Source of the DNA: Teratosphaeria epicoccoides
Lineage: Eukaryota > Ascomycota > Dothideomycetes > Mycosphaerellales > Teratosphaeriaceae
NCBI GenBank assembly: GCA_021401465.1
Contig: JADDMT010000049.1
Span: 1-64,000, forward strand
DNA: 64,000 bases
Direction of reading: 5' to 3'
Numbering within the stretch: the first letter of the stretch is position 1; each line of letters opens with the position of its first letter. Under the pieces are notes generated by a model. It saw nothing but the letters and a program-made list of their open reading frames with translations. It was not told the DNA's origin and ran no database searches. Shown piece by piece: positions 50,901 to 62,105 of the stretch. The position numbers were made by a program, and so were the translations under genes.

Positions 50901-51259
50901 TAATATAGATGTATATGCTATATGATATGGAAATATCTCGTAGTATGACAGAGTAATCCGACCTTTTAGTAGGTACAAGATAGCGCTATTTCTGCTTATC
51001 GCAGAGGTAGCGCTAAGGGTGCTTATAACCCCTAACGCTCCTTAATTAGGGAAAGCATGTCTAAGCCTAACCCTACTAGGGTACCGTAGGGTTAGCGACG
51101 TAGGGGCGTCCTACGTCGACAACTAATCCTACTTAGATAACATACAAGCTAACGTGTGTACGAAGGACCCCCTTACTATATGTAGCAGGGTCACTACATG
51201 CCAAGGGTAGGCATTAGAACCTATGCGGTTCTAATAGCCCCCTAGTATTAACCGTATCA
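50901..51259 (-). repeat. G2-2 5' LTR
   Basis: The 359 bp LTR is paired with 43095-43454. It is followed by CCCCT and by the last 16 bp of the interrupted G2-1 LTR. Confidence 0.93.
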
Positions 51260-51280
51260 CCCCTAGTATTAACCGTATTA

Positions 51281-51440
51281 CATGCTTTCGCTAATTAAGG
51301 GGCGTCAGGGGTTATAAGCACCTCTAGTTCTACCTCTATAATAAGCAGAAAGCAGCGCTATCTTGTACCTATTAAAAGGTCGGATTACTCTGTCATACTA
51401 CGAGATATTTTCATATTATATAGCATATATATCTATATCA
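51281..51440 (+). repeat. G2-3 left LTR fragment
   Basis: The fragment covers the 3' part of a plus-oriented LTR, ending ATCTATATCA, the only copy here that keeps the canonical CA end. Its 5' part would lie on the far side of G2-1, outside the window. Confidence 0.85.
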
Positions 51441-52132
51441 GGAAGTTAGTGTTCATTCTTAGAGGGTACACGCACTATATGCGTACTATAGCGAAGGTCT
51501 TAACCCTAACAGTTAGTACCTTTAAGATCTTCTAGACTAAGTCTATAATTAGACCTAGATAAACGTTTTCGCCTGTTAGTAGAGAGTCGAAGCAAACACT
51601 GCCATAAGAACAGTTAGTAGTTATAATAAAGCATAAGAGAGCGCCAAGTAGGTAGGCGAGTACCTCGTAGTACTTAGCCTGTAGCTAGTATATAGTCAGA
51701 GTACCTTTAGAAATCCCCCTGTTACGCGTACTCTAGAAGTTATTAATGTTACAGCAGAGCTAATTATACTCTCTATACACCTCCTTAGGGAGGTCCTAGC
51801 ATTTTTGATGCTTGCTATTATAGTTAACATAATTATAGTAGACACTTCCCTCATTAAATCCGCTAGTGTAGATCTTAGCTACGCTTTAGTTAGTATAAGT
51901 CACGCATACCTCGCGGGTAGGAGACGCCTTACTAACACGTAGAGGAGAGATGTGTGTAGCTTAGCTACTAAGGTTGTTAAGGCATTATTAACATAAGCGG
52001 TAATTACAGGCAGAGCAAGTAGTATTAAACTTAGTCTGTAGCATATAAGCTATTATTGCTAAGATAAGTTAATTAATCTTGATTAATTAATTGATTAAAG
52101 AAGAAGAAGCTCTAGGTTAGACACATAGACAT
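51441..52132 (-). pseudogene. Truncated antisense accessory gene of G2-3
   Basis: The ATG at 52132 corresponds to 44178 in G2-2. About 230 codons follow before the deletion junction at 51440/51441, matching G2-2 up to about 44868. Stops are more numerous than in G2-2, and several cysteines of the N-terminal cluster are changed. A TATAAAAA word lies 81 bp upstream (52213-52220). Confidence 0.7.
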
Positions 52133-52212
52133 AGCGAGGCGCAGGCTAAGCGAAGTAGAAGTAGAGGTTAATATTAGTGTTTTAGAACAGGAAGTTTAGG
52201 AAAGTAGCGAGG

Positions 52213-52220
52213 TTTTTATA
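52213..52220 (-). promoter_or_regulatory. TATA box of the G2-3 antisense gene
   Basis: TATAAAAA on the minus strand, 81 bp from the ATG at 52132, identical in spacing to G2-2. Confidence 0.6.
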
Positions 52221-52859
52221 CCTACTAGCTAGCCCCCCTGTTGCCTACTACAACCGTTAAGCTAGTAACTCGAACTACATGTGTAGAGTACCTGCCTTTT
52301 GTTGACTTACATAGGGACTAAATAATATACGAACAGATAACGCGGCTGTTACGCATGTACGCTAATTATACTCATGCTAGTTTACTAGCATAAAAATGTA
52401 ACGAGATCTGCATTAAGGGTACGCTCCTGCTATTTTAAGTAGTATGCGTAGAGTATCTGCATACATTCCTACTAGCCCTGAGGTTCTGCGATGCATTTCT
52501 TCATAGTTACAACTAAATATAGACAGCTAAGCTACTTAGCGAAGCTAGCATGTATGCTTGCCCTATAATTTCAAAGATTAACTAAGGTACGTACTCATAG
52601 TTTCCTGATATCTTGATCTACATGTAAAGCAAAGGTATTACGAAGCTACCTAACATGTAACGGATTTGAAAATCCGCCTACATTAGTAACCCCTACCCTA
52701 TACTTACTACAAAGGCATTAAGCGTACGTATAATACATGTTACGTAGGCTATCTACCCTCTTACTCTTATGTAGTGTAGGCGTGCTATATCCCGTACCCT
52801 ATACGTTCTGTATGTATTACTTAGTAAGGCTAGAGACATCCTTATAGGAGGAGGGGTAG

Positions 52860-52998
52860 TAATACAGTTAATACTAGGGGGCTATTAGAGCTACATAGGT
52901 TCTAATGCCTGCCCTTAGTATGTAGTAACCCTACTACACAAAGCAAGGAGGTCCTTTGTATATACGTTAGCTTATATGTTATCTAAGTAGGATTAATG
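52860..52998 (+). repeat. G2-3 3' LTR, first part
   Basis: The LTR starts TAATACAG (TGATACGG after RIP). The last five bases TAATG are the G1-E target duplication. It continues at 59639-59889. Confidence 0.9.
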
Positions 52999-53468
52999 TG
53001 TCATGAGTGTCAGGAGTACTATAGGTTACAGGATTATGAGGGTCCTAAGTGCTATGAGTTATAGTATAGTTATAGGAGTACTATAAGTTATAGGCATAGT
53101 CATAGGAGAAAGGATCTGTCATGTAAGGACAGATCCCTAGATCTGTAGGGTTAGTCTACAGATCTATAGGCCTACAAGGAAGAAGGGATCTGTCATAGGA
53201 TAATAGACCCTTAGATCTGTAGGGTTAGTCTATAGATCTATAGACATAGATCTATTAGGTCTGTTAACAGATCTAATAGAGCTACTCTGTCTCTCTAGTA
53301 TATAGGGATAGCTTTAGGATAGGCAGTTAGGAGCTTCGTGCTTAATTTAATTCCCTTTCCCTAGGGGATAGTTAGTTACAAGGACAATTGCTATTATCGA
53401 TATTCTTTATAGCTCTATGAGTCTAATACCTAGTTACCTTCCTACTATTAGTACCTACCCTTATAACA
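52999..53468 (+). repeat. G1-E 5' LTR
   Basis: The 470 bp LTR starts TGTCATGAG and ends TTATAACA, a RIP form of TTATGACA. Confidence 0.92.
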
Positions 53469-53527
53469 TTTTGAGCACTACTTCTAAGGAAGCATTAGGG
53501 GACTTTTCGAGCGCTTAACATACGCCT

Positions 53528-56500
53528 ATGTTAAGTAGCTCTTTAGCTGTTAGTTTAACTTCTAGCGACAATTAACTAACACTACGAGAACAAGTTGCTA
53601 CTATACCTCAAATTACGTAGTAGCTCGAATCTATTTACCTTAGCGAGATAGCTCTAGCATCTGTCGCAGGTTTAACTACTAGGAATAGACATAGCAACAA
53701 CGGCTTTAAGATAGGAAGCCCTACAGAGTTTACAGGACAACGATCTTAGGTCGAGATGTTTATCCTATAATGCTAGTTAGCATTTAACATAGATACAGAA
53801 CAGTTTACAAGACATCATAAGCAAATAATATACATTGTCTCTTACCTAAGGGGACTAGCGTTTGAGTTTATCTAGCCTCATCTAACAGATTATCTAGATC
53901 ACATTAGTAACGTCAAAGCTAGGAAGACGACAACTAGGGAGATTCTCAACTTAGACAAGTCTTTGTTTAAGGCATTACGCGAAGCTTTTAGGCTTAGTAA
54001 CGAGTAACAAGAGGCCGAGAGAGCTCTCCTAGGAATCTAGCAGAAGGGTTCCGCCATTAAGTACCGCGCGGACTTTTAGACCCTCTCTGCTTAAGTCGAC
54101 TAGAATGATAATGCTTTAGCCGCTTAGTTCTACTAGGGACTAAAGGAGACGGTTAAAGACGAAATTGCCCGAGGAGATTAGCTAACGACTTTTAAGGAAA
54201 TGAGCGATCTCGCGATTAGAATCGATAATCGCATCTAGGAATAACAGCAAGAACGACAACATGGAAATTGCAAGCTAGTACAGGCTAACCATAAGGTCTA
54301 ACGATTAGCACTAAAATGGCGAAGTGATTACTACGGTCTCTAACCTATAGAGTTAGATGCGACAAAGGGGCGTCTAAGGAATAGACTCTGAGGAAAGCCG
54401 CGGAAGGGCTCTCCTCCCTAGAATAGTCTGAAGAAGCCATTCGACAAGAGTAATCTTAAGTGCTACAACTATAGAAAGAAAGGACACTTTGCCCGCAAGT
54501 GTTTTGCTAAGAAGTAACGACAGGAACTGCCTAGGATAGAGCAGGCTCGCGCGACAACAATGGCGCCTTAGCAAAAGGCCGCTACTACTTAAGAACTAGA
54601 CTATGCCGCACTTACTTAGACTACATGCTATGACGACGATTGTCGAATTTACATGAGTGATAAAGATAGTTCTAGATAGTACCCTAGCCGAAACAAGGCA
54701 TAGTTGATCTGTGCGCTAAGGGGTACACCTTCTAGTGCGACGGTCCTAAGGCAACAGGAGCTAGAAGAAGAAGAAGAAGGTTTAGACGACAACTACGAGA
54801 TTGTCGAAGCTGTCATTCCTGATTCTGAGGAAGACGAGAGCATAGAGCGATAGGCCATGCCGCCGCATGACATCAGGCTCGATATTATCCGAATTATACA
54901 GAACTAGTAGGCTTAAGCTTGCCTATGGATTAATAGAGTACAACACGTCGACTAGCTTTAGTATGACGAACTAGCCGACCGTATGCGACGACACCTAAGG
55001 AGACTACTAGTCGTAGCTTAACCTTACGCGCATCAGAAAGTTGTCTAAGAAATTATACTGTTCAGGGTAGAGTTTACGCCCTAGGGAGGCTACCTAACCT
55101 ACGAAGGTATTTAGATTCCACGAGCGCTACAACTCCGAGTCTATTACTTAAAGATAGAGTACGCAAGAAACGCATAGGAACAGCGAGGCTAAGAGCAAGA
55201 ACGACCTCTTAGGCTAGAGAACGGTAACGCTTAGAGAAGAAGCCGAGACCGCACGATCCCTGAACTAGTCCGTGAAGACAGTTATTTAGGAAACGACAAG
55301 GTCCGCTAGAATTAGACCTACGGACAGACTAGACAGGGCTGTAACAATGTGCCGCGATTAGCGCTAGATACGCGAACAACCTTAGAGTATAGGTGCACAT
55401 CGACGAGACACTAGCTAGGGCCTTAATAGATTCAGGATGTACTAGAATCTTCATGACGCCTAAGTTCGCTAGGATAGTTAGGATAAAGCTACAGGCAAAG
55501 ACGAATGCTTTCTCGCTACAAGCGATTAATAGAAAGCCGGTTACATACAACTAAGGAGTAGTTGACGAAGAGACTAAGATGATGCCTCTACGTATAGGAC
55601 GCTACTAAGAGATGCTCTAGTTTGACATCACGGAGTTACTAGGCTTGGATGTAGTACTAGGGTTACTATGGCTAAGAAACGCTAACCCCTATATCGACTA
55701 GAAGAATAAGAGGATCTAGTTCCTAGAACTCTCAAGATCGATACCTCTACCTGTAGTACACGATGTACTAGGCAAGATCGAAATATGTGCTATGACTTCA
55801 AGCGAGATAGTAGCCGCCATTAAGGATCTAGAACAGGAAGTGCATGTCCTATAGGTTAAAGCAACGCAAACAGAAGTCAGGGTCGAATTCATAGTTCCCG
55901 ATAAGTATAAAGAGTTCGCTACTCTTTTCGAGGAAGAACCTGACTAAGAAGCTCTGCTAGAACACTAGGAGTAGGACTACGGGATACCCTTACTCCCTAG
56001 CAAGACACTAACGAAGCAATTAGTTTGCCTGTTATTAGTGGCGAAACTAGAGATTCTCCGGAAATACCTAGAAGACAACCTCTAGAAAGGCTTTATCCGC
56101 AAGTCATAGTCCCTAGCCGGATATCTGATCCTGTTTGTGCCTAAGGGGGAAGATAACTAGCGACTCTACGTAGATTATCGTAGATTAAACGACATCATGA
56201 TAAAGAATAGTTATCCGCTTCCTTTGCTCTCGGAATTACAGGACTACCTACAAGGAGTAATGTAGTTCTCGAAGTTCGACATACCTAGAGTGTATAACAG
56301 AATTCGAATTAAGGAAGGCGAAGAATAGAAGACCACGTTCCGAACTAGGTTTAGACACTACGAGTATATAGTCATGCCATTTAGGTTAACAAATGCCCTA
56401 GCGACATAGCAGGCATTTATTAATAACGTGCTACGAGAGTACCTCGACGTCTTTGTAGTTGTATACCTAGACGACATCCTCGTCTACTCCCGGACGATCG

Positions 56501-58542
56501 AAGAGCATAGGACTTACGTGCATATAGTACTTTAGAAACTCCAGGATTATCGGTTAAAGGTTAAGCCTTAGAAGAGCGAGTTTCATAAGCAGGAAGTATA
56601 ATTCCTTGGCTACGTAGTAGCATAGAATAGAATCAAGATAGACACTAAGAAAGTCTAAGTCGTAAAAGAGTAGGCTATACTAACTAATGTTAAGGAAGTA
56701 TAGTCCTTCCTTAGGTTCGCTAACTTCTACTAAAGATTTGTAGCAAACTATTCGAAGATTATGGCACTACTTACAACTCTTACTACGAAGGATACACTAT
56801 TCGTGTAGGACGACGCCTAACAGAATGCCTTCAAGGAACTTAAGCGACAATTTACAGATTAGCTAATCTTACTTGTATTCGACCTAGATAAGCCTATTAC
56901 AGTCGAAACAGATGCCTCTGACGTAGCATCCGGGGCATGCTTAAGTTAACTAGGACCGAGTAGACGACTACAGCTAGTCGCCTACTACTTGAGGAAATTG
57001 TCTAGACCTAAACTCCGATATGACGTCTATGACAAAGAACTTCTAGCCATAGTAGATCCCTACAAGGCCTAGCGAGTCTACTTAGAAGGTCCTAAGCACT
57101 AGGTTATAGTCTACATAGACTATGAGAACGCGCTAGTCTACGACCTAACTGTACTTGCTGTCCGCGACAACATGAATAGACAGGAGGATTAGGAAGACAA
57201 AGACAGAATCCTTCTGTTTTAAGGATTAGTATACATGCTAACGTCTTTACGATTAGAGCTACTATGACTCTAACATGACGTACCTTAGGCAGGACACCTA
57301 GGAGTGTCTAAAATGAAGCAAATTCTCTAACAAGAATATTACTTCCCTAGGATAAGCAAGGCAGTCGAGGACTACGTCTGTCGATATGTAACTTACTAAC
57401 AAAGTAAGCACAACTGTCATAAACCGTATAGGATACTACGACTACTTAAGGTACCTTAACGGCTATAGGAATCGCTCGCTATAGATTTCATCGTTAAACT
57501 ACCTTAGTCGAGAGAACCCGCTACGAATGAGTTCTTCGACAGGATCATAGTAGTAGTCGACCGATTCATGAAGTTTAGGAAGTTTATCCCTTACTGCGAA
57601 GACTTTAAGACTAAAGATATCGCGCATGTCTTCATCAAATGGGTAGTAGCACTACATAGCATGCTATAGGACCTAGTAACGGATCGAGGATCCGTGTTTA
57701 CCTCTAACTTCTAGAGAGCCCTAATAAGACAATTCTAGGTCAAACATCGACTAAGTACTTCCTTCTACCCTTAGACGGATAGACAGATAGAACGTCTAAA
57801 TCAGACGTTAGAATAGTACCTTCGATCCTATGTGAATAGGGACTAGAATAACTAGGTAGAGTTGTTACTAATAGTATAGCTTGCGTATAATAGTACGCTA
57901 GCAGAGTTGACAGGACTCTCGCCTTTTCAGATAGCATATAGATTAGCTATAGAAGACGTTCTAGACGTCTTAGCTAGTAATCCGAACCTAGTAGCACTTA
58001 GACAAGTAGAACATCTACGCTGACTACAAACAGAAGCACGACTTGACCTGTAGTTCTATTAGCAGAACATGGCATAGTACGCGAATCGTAAGAGAATTAA
58101 GGGACTAATTCTAAAGGAGGGGGACAAGGTATATCTCCTCTGCCGTTACATCAAATCGGATAAGCTGAGTAAAAAACTAGACGCTGTAAAACTAGGACTA
58201 TTTAGGATCAAGGCTAAGAAAGGACTAGTTAATTTTGAGTTGTAGCTACCTAAGCAGATAAGAATATACCCTGTGTTCTATGTCTCTCTGCTAGAACAAG
58301 TAGCGCTAGACGCCGCACTGTAAACGGAACCCTTACTACTCGACCCTAAAGTAGAAGAACCCGAGTACTCTGTCGAGAATATTGTCGACACTTACTAGCA
58401 GGACAGACAGCGAGAGTACTTAGTAAAATGGGAAGGATATAGGAGTACCGAGAACACCTAGGAACCCCTAGAACATCTGCGAAACTGTTAGCAAAAGATA
58501 CGGAGTTTCAAGAAAGGAACGAACCTAGGAAGAAGATCATAA
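53528..58542 (+). pseudogene. gag-pol of G1-E with a 270 bp deletion
   Basis: Gag starts at 53528. The knuckle near 54450 reads CYNY..., so its second Cys is lost. Protease DSG lies near 55428, and RT YLDD at 56464-56475. At about 57135 the sequence jumps from the RT/RNase H connection to a point 270 bp further on. The deletion keeps the frame (90 codons) and removes most of the RNase H core. Integrase (about 57280-57800) and chromodomain (58405-58470) follow. Confidence 0.87.
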
Positions 58543-59157
58543 GCCACGACTAGACTCCTGCGGGACGCTGTCGACTAGCTTAGCTATCACGCTATCCAGG
58601 AAACCCTAATATGAGGCGTTAGTAAAACCCTCTATTACGCTCTATGTCGTAGGACTAAGAGCGAGACCCGCTAAAGGATCTAGGTCAAGAAGAAACCTAG
58701 CCTGCAAGAGAGCCTATTCCTCGGCCTTATCCTCCCTAATCTCCTGCTCCTCAAGAGCGCGACTATCTTCGACCTCCTAGTCGACTACATCTAACTGTTT
58801 TCGAAGACGCATCTCCTTTACATGCGCCTCTATTATCTTCTGCGAAGCCTTAGCTAGGACCGCCTTCGCATGATCGAGATTAGTAATTAGTCTTTTCTAC
58901 TAATTACCTAACTTCTTCTATTCGACCTCTATTACCTTCGCGTCATAACTCCGACAGTTGCTAAAGTAACATTGCGAACATTTCCCTAAGGAAATGTGTA
59001 CCTAACAAACGAGCTTTAACTCTTAACACTAAGTATAGGACTTTATGCTATCCTAGCCCTAACGATAGATTCGATTCGCGCGGCGTTTACGTTTCTGCGT
59101 TAAAGGGGCGTTAGTGTCTAGGATGACACAAGGTAGTAATGTAGAAAGAGAAGACAT
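58525..59157 (-). pseudogene. Antisense accessory gene of G1-E
   Basis: From ATG 59157 to TAG 58525-58527 the frame is 633 nt, the fifth copy with the same length. RIP-type stops interrupt it. Confidence 0.72.
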
Positions 59158-59237
59158 CATAGTATAAAAGGAAATGACAAGAGAAACCCTGCACTAATAA
59201 GGTAGCTTAGGGACAAGCTAGGCTAAGAGGGGGATAG

Positions 59238-59633
59238 TGTCATGAGTGTTAGGAGTACTATAGGTTACAGGATCATGAGGGTCCTAAGTGCTATGAGTCA
59301 TAGTATAGTTATAGGAGTACTATGAGTTATAGGCATAGTCATAGGAGAAAGGATCTGTCACGTAAGGATAGATCCCTAGATCTTTAGGGTTAGTCTACAG
59401 ATCTACAGACATGGATCTATTAGGTCTATTAACAGATCTAACAGAGCTGCTCTGTCTCTCTAGTATATAGGGATGGCTTTAGGACAGGTAGTTAGGAGCT
59501 TCGTGCTTAATTTAATTCCCTTTCCCTAGGGGATAGTTAGTTACAAGGACAATTGCTATTGTCGATATTCTTTACAGCTCTACGAGTCTAACACCTAGTT
59601 ACCTTCCTGCTATTAGCACCTACCCTTATGACA
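59238..59633 (+). repeat. G1-E 3' LTR
   Basis: The 396 bp LTR is missing one internal hairpin unit relative to the 5' LTR; otherwise closely similar. Confidence 0.92.
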
Positions 59634-59638
59634 TAATG

Positions 59639-59889
59639 CCTAACGTAGGATGCCCCTATGTCGCTAGCCCTATAGTACCCCTGTAGGGGCTTCCTGACCC
59701 CATAGTACTCCTACGGGATTAGGCTTAGACATGCTTTTCCTAATTAAGGGGCACTAGGGGTTATAAGTACCTTTAGCGCTACCTCTGTAATAAGCAGAGA
59801 GTAGTACTATCTTGTACCTATTAAAAGGTCAGATTACTCTGTTATACTACGAGATATTTTTATATTATATAGCATATACATCTATATTA
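59639..59889 (+). repeat. G2-3 3' LTR, second part
   Basis: The segment continues the LTR begun at 52860 and ends ATCTATATTA. Confidence 0.9.
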
Positions 59890-59989
59890 GTATCAAGGAA
59901 CTATTAGCAGGTTAGCATGTAACAAGCAAACAACAAGCTAGGGGACTTATAGCGCAACTAAGCTCAAAGAGGCCTACTAAGGCCTACAT

Positions 59990-60430
59990 GTTCTTCTTAG
60001 TAGTAGTAATAGCTTAGCTACTACTACCCGCTTATACAGCGCTAGTAGCACGCTTGGCCTTAGCCGTAATAGCAGGGAAGCGCTTAGGGACAGAGTCGCG
60101 ATTATGCTATAGCCTCTGTAGACAGTTAGTACCTAAATCTTATAACTAAGGTATGCGACAAGCAGGCAAGGAACATACCTTAAGTAGCAGGTACTAGTTT
60201 ATAGTAGCGTCTAGGTACGCCTACTAGGCTATAGCGTAGTCCTTATTAGTAGTATTAGGGTTATGCCTAATACGCTTAGCCTTAGCGTAGGCATAGAGCA
60301 TGACATTATACTTAGCCGCTATAGCCTAGTTTATAGGCATGCATACATAGTTACTCTTACTATAGCTACAAGCATAGTTAGTAGTTACGCTAAGCTAGAG
60401 AAGTATATGTTAGGGTAGACAAAGGTACAT
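59990..60430 (-). pseudogene. Unrecognised RIP-degraded coding frame
   Basis: On the minus strand one frame remains readable for more than 100 codons, with stops TAG/TAA where Trp or Gln would fit. Readable stretches include AAKYNVMLYAYAKAKRIRHN and PKRFPAITAKAKRATSAV. I do not recognise the family. It sits between the G2-3 LTR and the decayed LTR debris and may belong to another repeat. Confidence 0.35.
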
Positions 60431-61270
60431 ACTACTTGTAGCGCTTCTGCTATCCTAACTTAAAGCATGCTATGTATAGCCTATACTCTAGAACTAAGTT
60501 AATAACACGCCAAATATGTTTAGAGTAAGCGACACTTACTATTAAGGCTAATGTACTACGCTTAGTACTTGTAGTTATTAAAAGAAGCTCTTTACTATAG
60601 CTGTAGCATTAGGAGGGTGTAAATTAAGCAGGCTAAGTGCCTGTTAACTTTGTAGGAGTAGCTAGCGTAGTACTAGCAGCGATCTTAGAACCTTTAGGAG
60701 GCATGTTTAGAAGTTAATGTAATAACGAAAGTTAGGATTACTACATGTAAAAAGCAGACTTTATACCTATGTACTATTTACGCTATAGAAGCTTCCTATA
60801 GCTATAAACTCCCTGTTACTACAAGCAACTAACGCTAGAGCTAATTAGAACTAATGAGCATGTTTGTAGCATGCTTTATATAGTAACAAGGAGTCATGAT
60901 ACATGAGTCATGATTCTAGCATGATTTACAGGGCTGCCCTAGTGTAGAAGGAAGTTCTAGAAGGGACTAGTTACTTACAGGGTAGACTATAAGGAATCTA
61001 ATCTTGCTTAGTATAAGAAGGGAGCTATCTAAGTATTAAGATGACTCTTATAGGAGAAGGGGGCAAATAATACTAGACAACTAGCCTATAGGCTCAGGTA
61101 GCTAGACTAGTAAGCTAAGTAGCATGTAATATATATAGGCGCATTTTATATACTACACTTTATAATAGAATAAAGGTAGTAATTAGTTTTAGACCTTACT
61201 CTATATTTAGAGATAGAGGCTCTATATACTACTACATACCTATGTATTAATTACTAGTTATATACTATAT
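60431..61270. other. AT-rich RIP-degraded DNA, nothing recognised
   Basis: Stops are dense in all frames and no LTR or coding similarity to the rest of the window was seen. The AT content is visibly higher than in the G1/G2 nest. Confidence 0.5.
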
Positions 61271-61344
61271 TACTAGTAAAAGGTCAAATTACTCTGTTAT
61301 GCTACAAGATATTTCTATTATTATATAGCTTTATATCTATATTA
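61271..61344 (+). repeat. Decayed 3' end of a G2-type LTR
   Basis: The sequence resembles the last 75 bp of the G2 LTR (AAAGGTCAAATTACTCTG ... ATCTATATTA) but is more AT-rich. No partner or duplication recognised. Confidence 0.65.
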
Positions 61345-61410
61345 CCTAGCCTCTTTACAGCCTTAGCATTCTACTTATTATCTGTCCTTACTAACCTAGC
61401 TTTCTAGTAT

Positions 61411-61520
61411 TACCTATACTACCTCTATAATAAGTTAATAGTAGTACTATCTTATACCTACTAAATCTGTTAAACTATAAGATATTTTTGTCTATTACTA
61501 TAGCATATATATATTAATAT
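61411..61520 (+). repeat. Second decayed G2-type LTR end
   Basis: Matches with gaps the G2 LTR segment from ACCTCTGCAATAAGCAG to its terminus; heavily AT-shifted. Confidence 0.55.
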
Positions 61521-61563
61521 TAATAAGATTCTCTATATATAAGGCCTAGACTTACTCTTATAC

Positions 61564-61716
61564 TTAAGGAGTATTAGGGGCTATAAGTACCTCCTATACT
61601 ACCTCTAGAATAAGTAGAAAGTAGTATTATCTTATACTTACTATAAGGATAGATTACTCTATTATATTACAAAATATTTTTATCTATTTATAGCATATAT
61701 ATTAAAATTACTAATT
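61564..61716 (+). repeat. Third decayed G2-type LTR end
   Basis: Matches the G2 LTR segment from TTAAGGGGCATTAGGGG onward, including the ACCTC...AATAAG and ATTACTCT blocks. It is the last repeat before single-copy DNA. Confidence 0.6.
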
Positions 61717-61814
61717 TTATCAAGCATAGCTTAAAGCTACTCTTCCTCTATAATGTACTATTTAGACATGATGTAGATAGTATTATAAGAGGAATCTAGA
61801 AAAGGAGGTCAAAA

Positions 61815-62105
61815 AAGCAAGTGTTTTTGCGTTAAGCCTGTAATGGCGTTAAGCAGGCTAGTAATAAGAGCGCTCGCGAATAGCTACGTAGTACAAATAG
61901 TCGGTTGCCGTGACGTCGTGGAGACGCGTGAACGAAGCGGCCGCTTCAAATGGTCCCTTTTGAGTATTGCAGGAGACTGCAGGTACGCGAACGCTTCTTC
62001 ATCTCTTTCCTACTTCGCGAGCAGTCATCAAGAGCCATGACTCCTCCACTCATTTCGTGTTGCACTAATTCACCAAGCAGATCCAGCAATCAGCATTCGG
62101 AATCT
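61815..62105. other. Start of non-RIP DNA, no gene called
   Basis: Base composition changes abruptly to normal CpG, CAG and CTG use (for example a GCGGCCGC site near 61939). Short open frames overlap here on the plus strand but show no coding signature or family resemblance. Confidence 0.5.

Larger units (their letters stand above)
43095..51259 (-). mobile_element. Ty3/gypsy element G2-2, complete
   Basis: The 8,165 bp minus-strand element has a 3' LTR at 43095-43454 (360 bp), a 5' LTR at 50901-51259 (359 bp) and a 7,446 bp internal region. Target duplications CCCCT are at 43090-43094 and 51260-51264. From its own 5' end: LTR, gag, protease, RT, RNase H, integrase, chromodomain, then about 2.4 kb holding an opposite-strand gene, then LTR. 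It is the reference copy of the family in this window. Confidence 0.95.
9582..51280 (-). mobile_element. Ty3/gypsy element G2-1, interrupted and 3'-truncated
   Basis: The minus-strand element has pieces 9582-13328, 13690-14521, 42705-43094 and 51265-51280. The last 16 bases are the outer end of its 5' LTR, displaced by insertion of G2-2. Between the pieces lie a solo G2 LTR, the whole G1-D nest and G2-2. Compared with G2-2 the element stops at 9582, within the region between integrase core and chromodomain. Its chromodomain, antisense gene and 3' LTR are therefore missing from the window. The initiator of gag corresponds to the ATG at 14513. Confidence 0.85.
52999..59633 (+). mobile_element. 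Ty3/gypsy element G1-E, complete ends, internal deletion
   Basis: LTRs are 52999-53468 (470 bp) and 59238-59633 (396 bp). Duplications TAATG are at 52994-52998 and 59634-59638. The internal region is 5,769 bp, exactly 270 bp shorter than G1-A; the loss is in the RNase H region. The 3' LTR lacks about 74 bp, one unit of its internal hairpin repeat. Confidence 0.95.
51281..59889 (+). mobile_element. G2-3, plus-oriented deletion derivative interrupted by G1-E
   Basis: A 160 bp LTR 3' part (51281-51440) is followed by internal sequence 51441-52859. This is the reverse complement of G2-2 43455-44868: the 3' non-coding region and the first half of the antisense gene. A 3' LTR follows in two pieces, 52860-52998 and 59639-59889, split by G1-E. 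All of gag-pol is absent. Either an internal deletion produced a short element or an LTR piece became joined to an element end. Confidence 0.8.
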
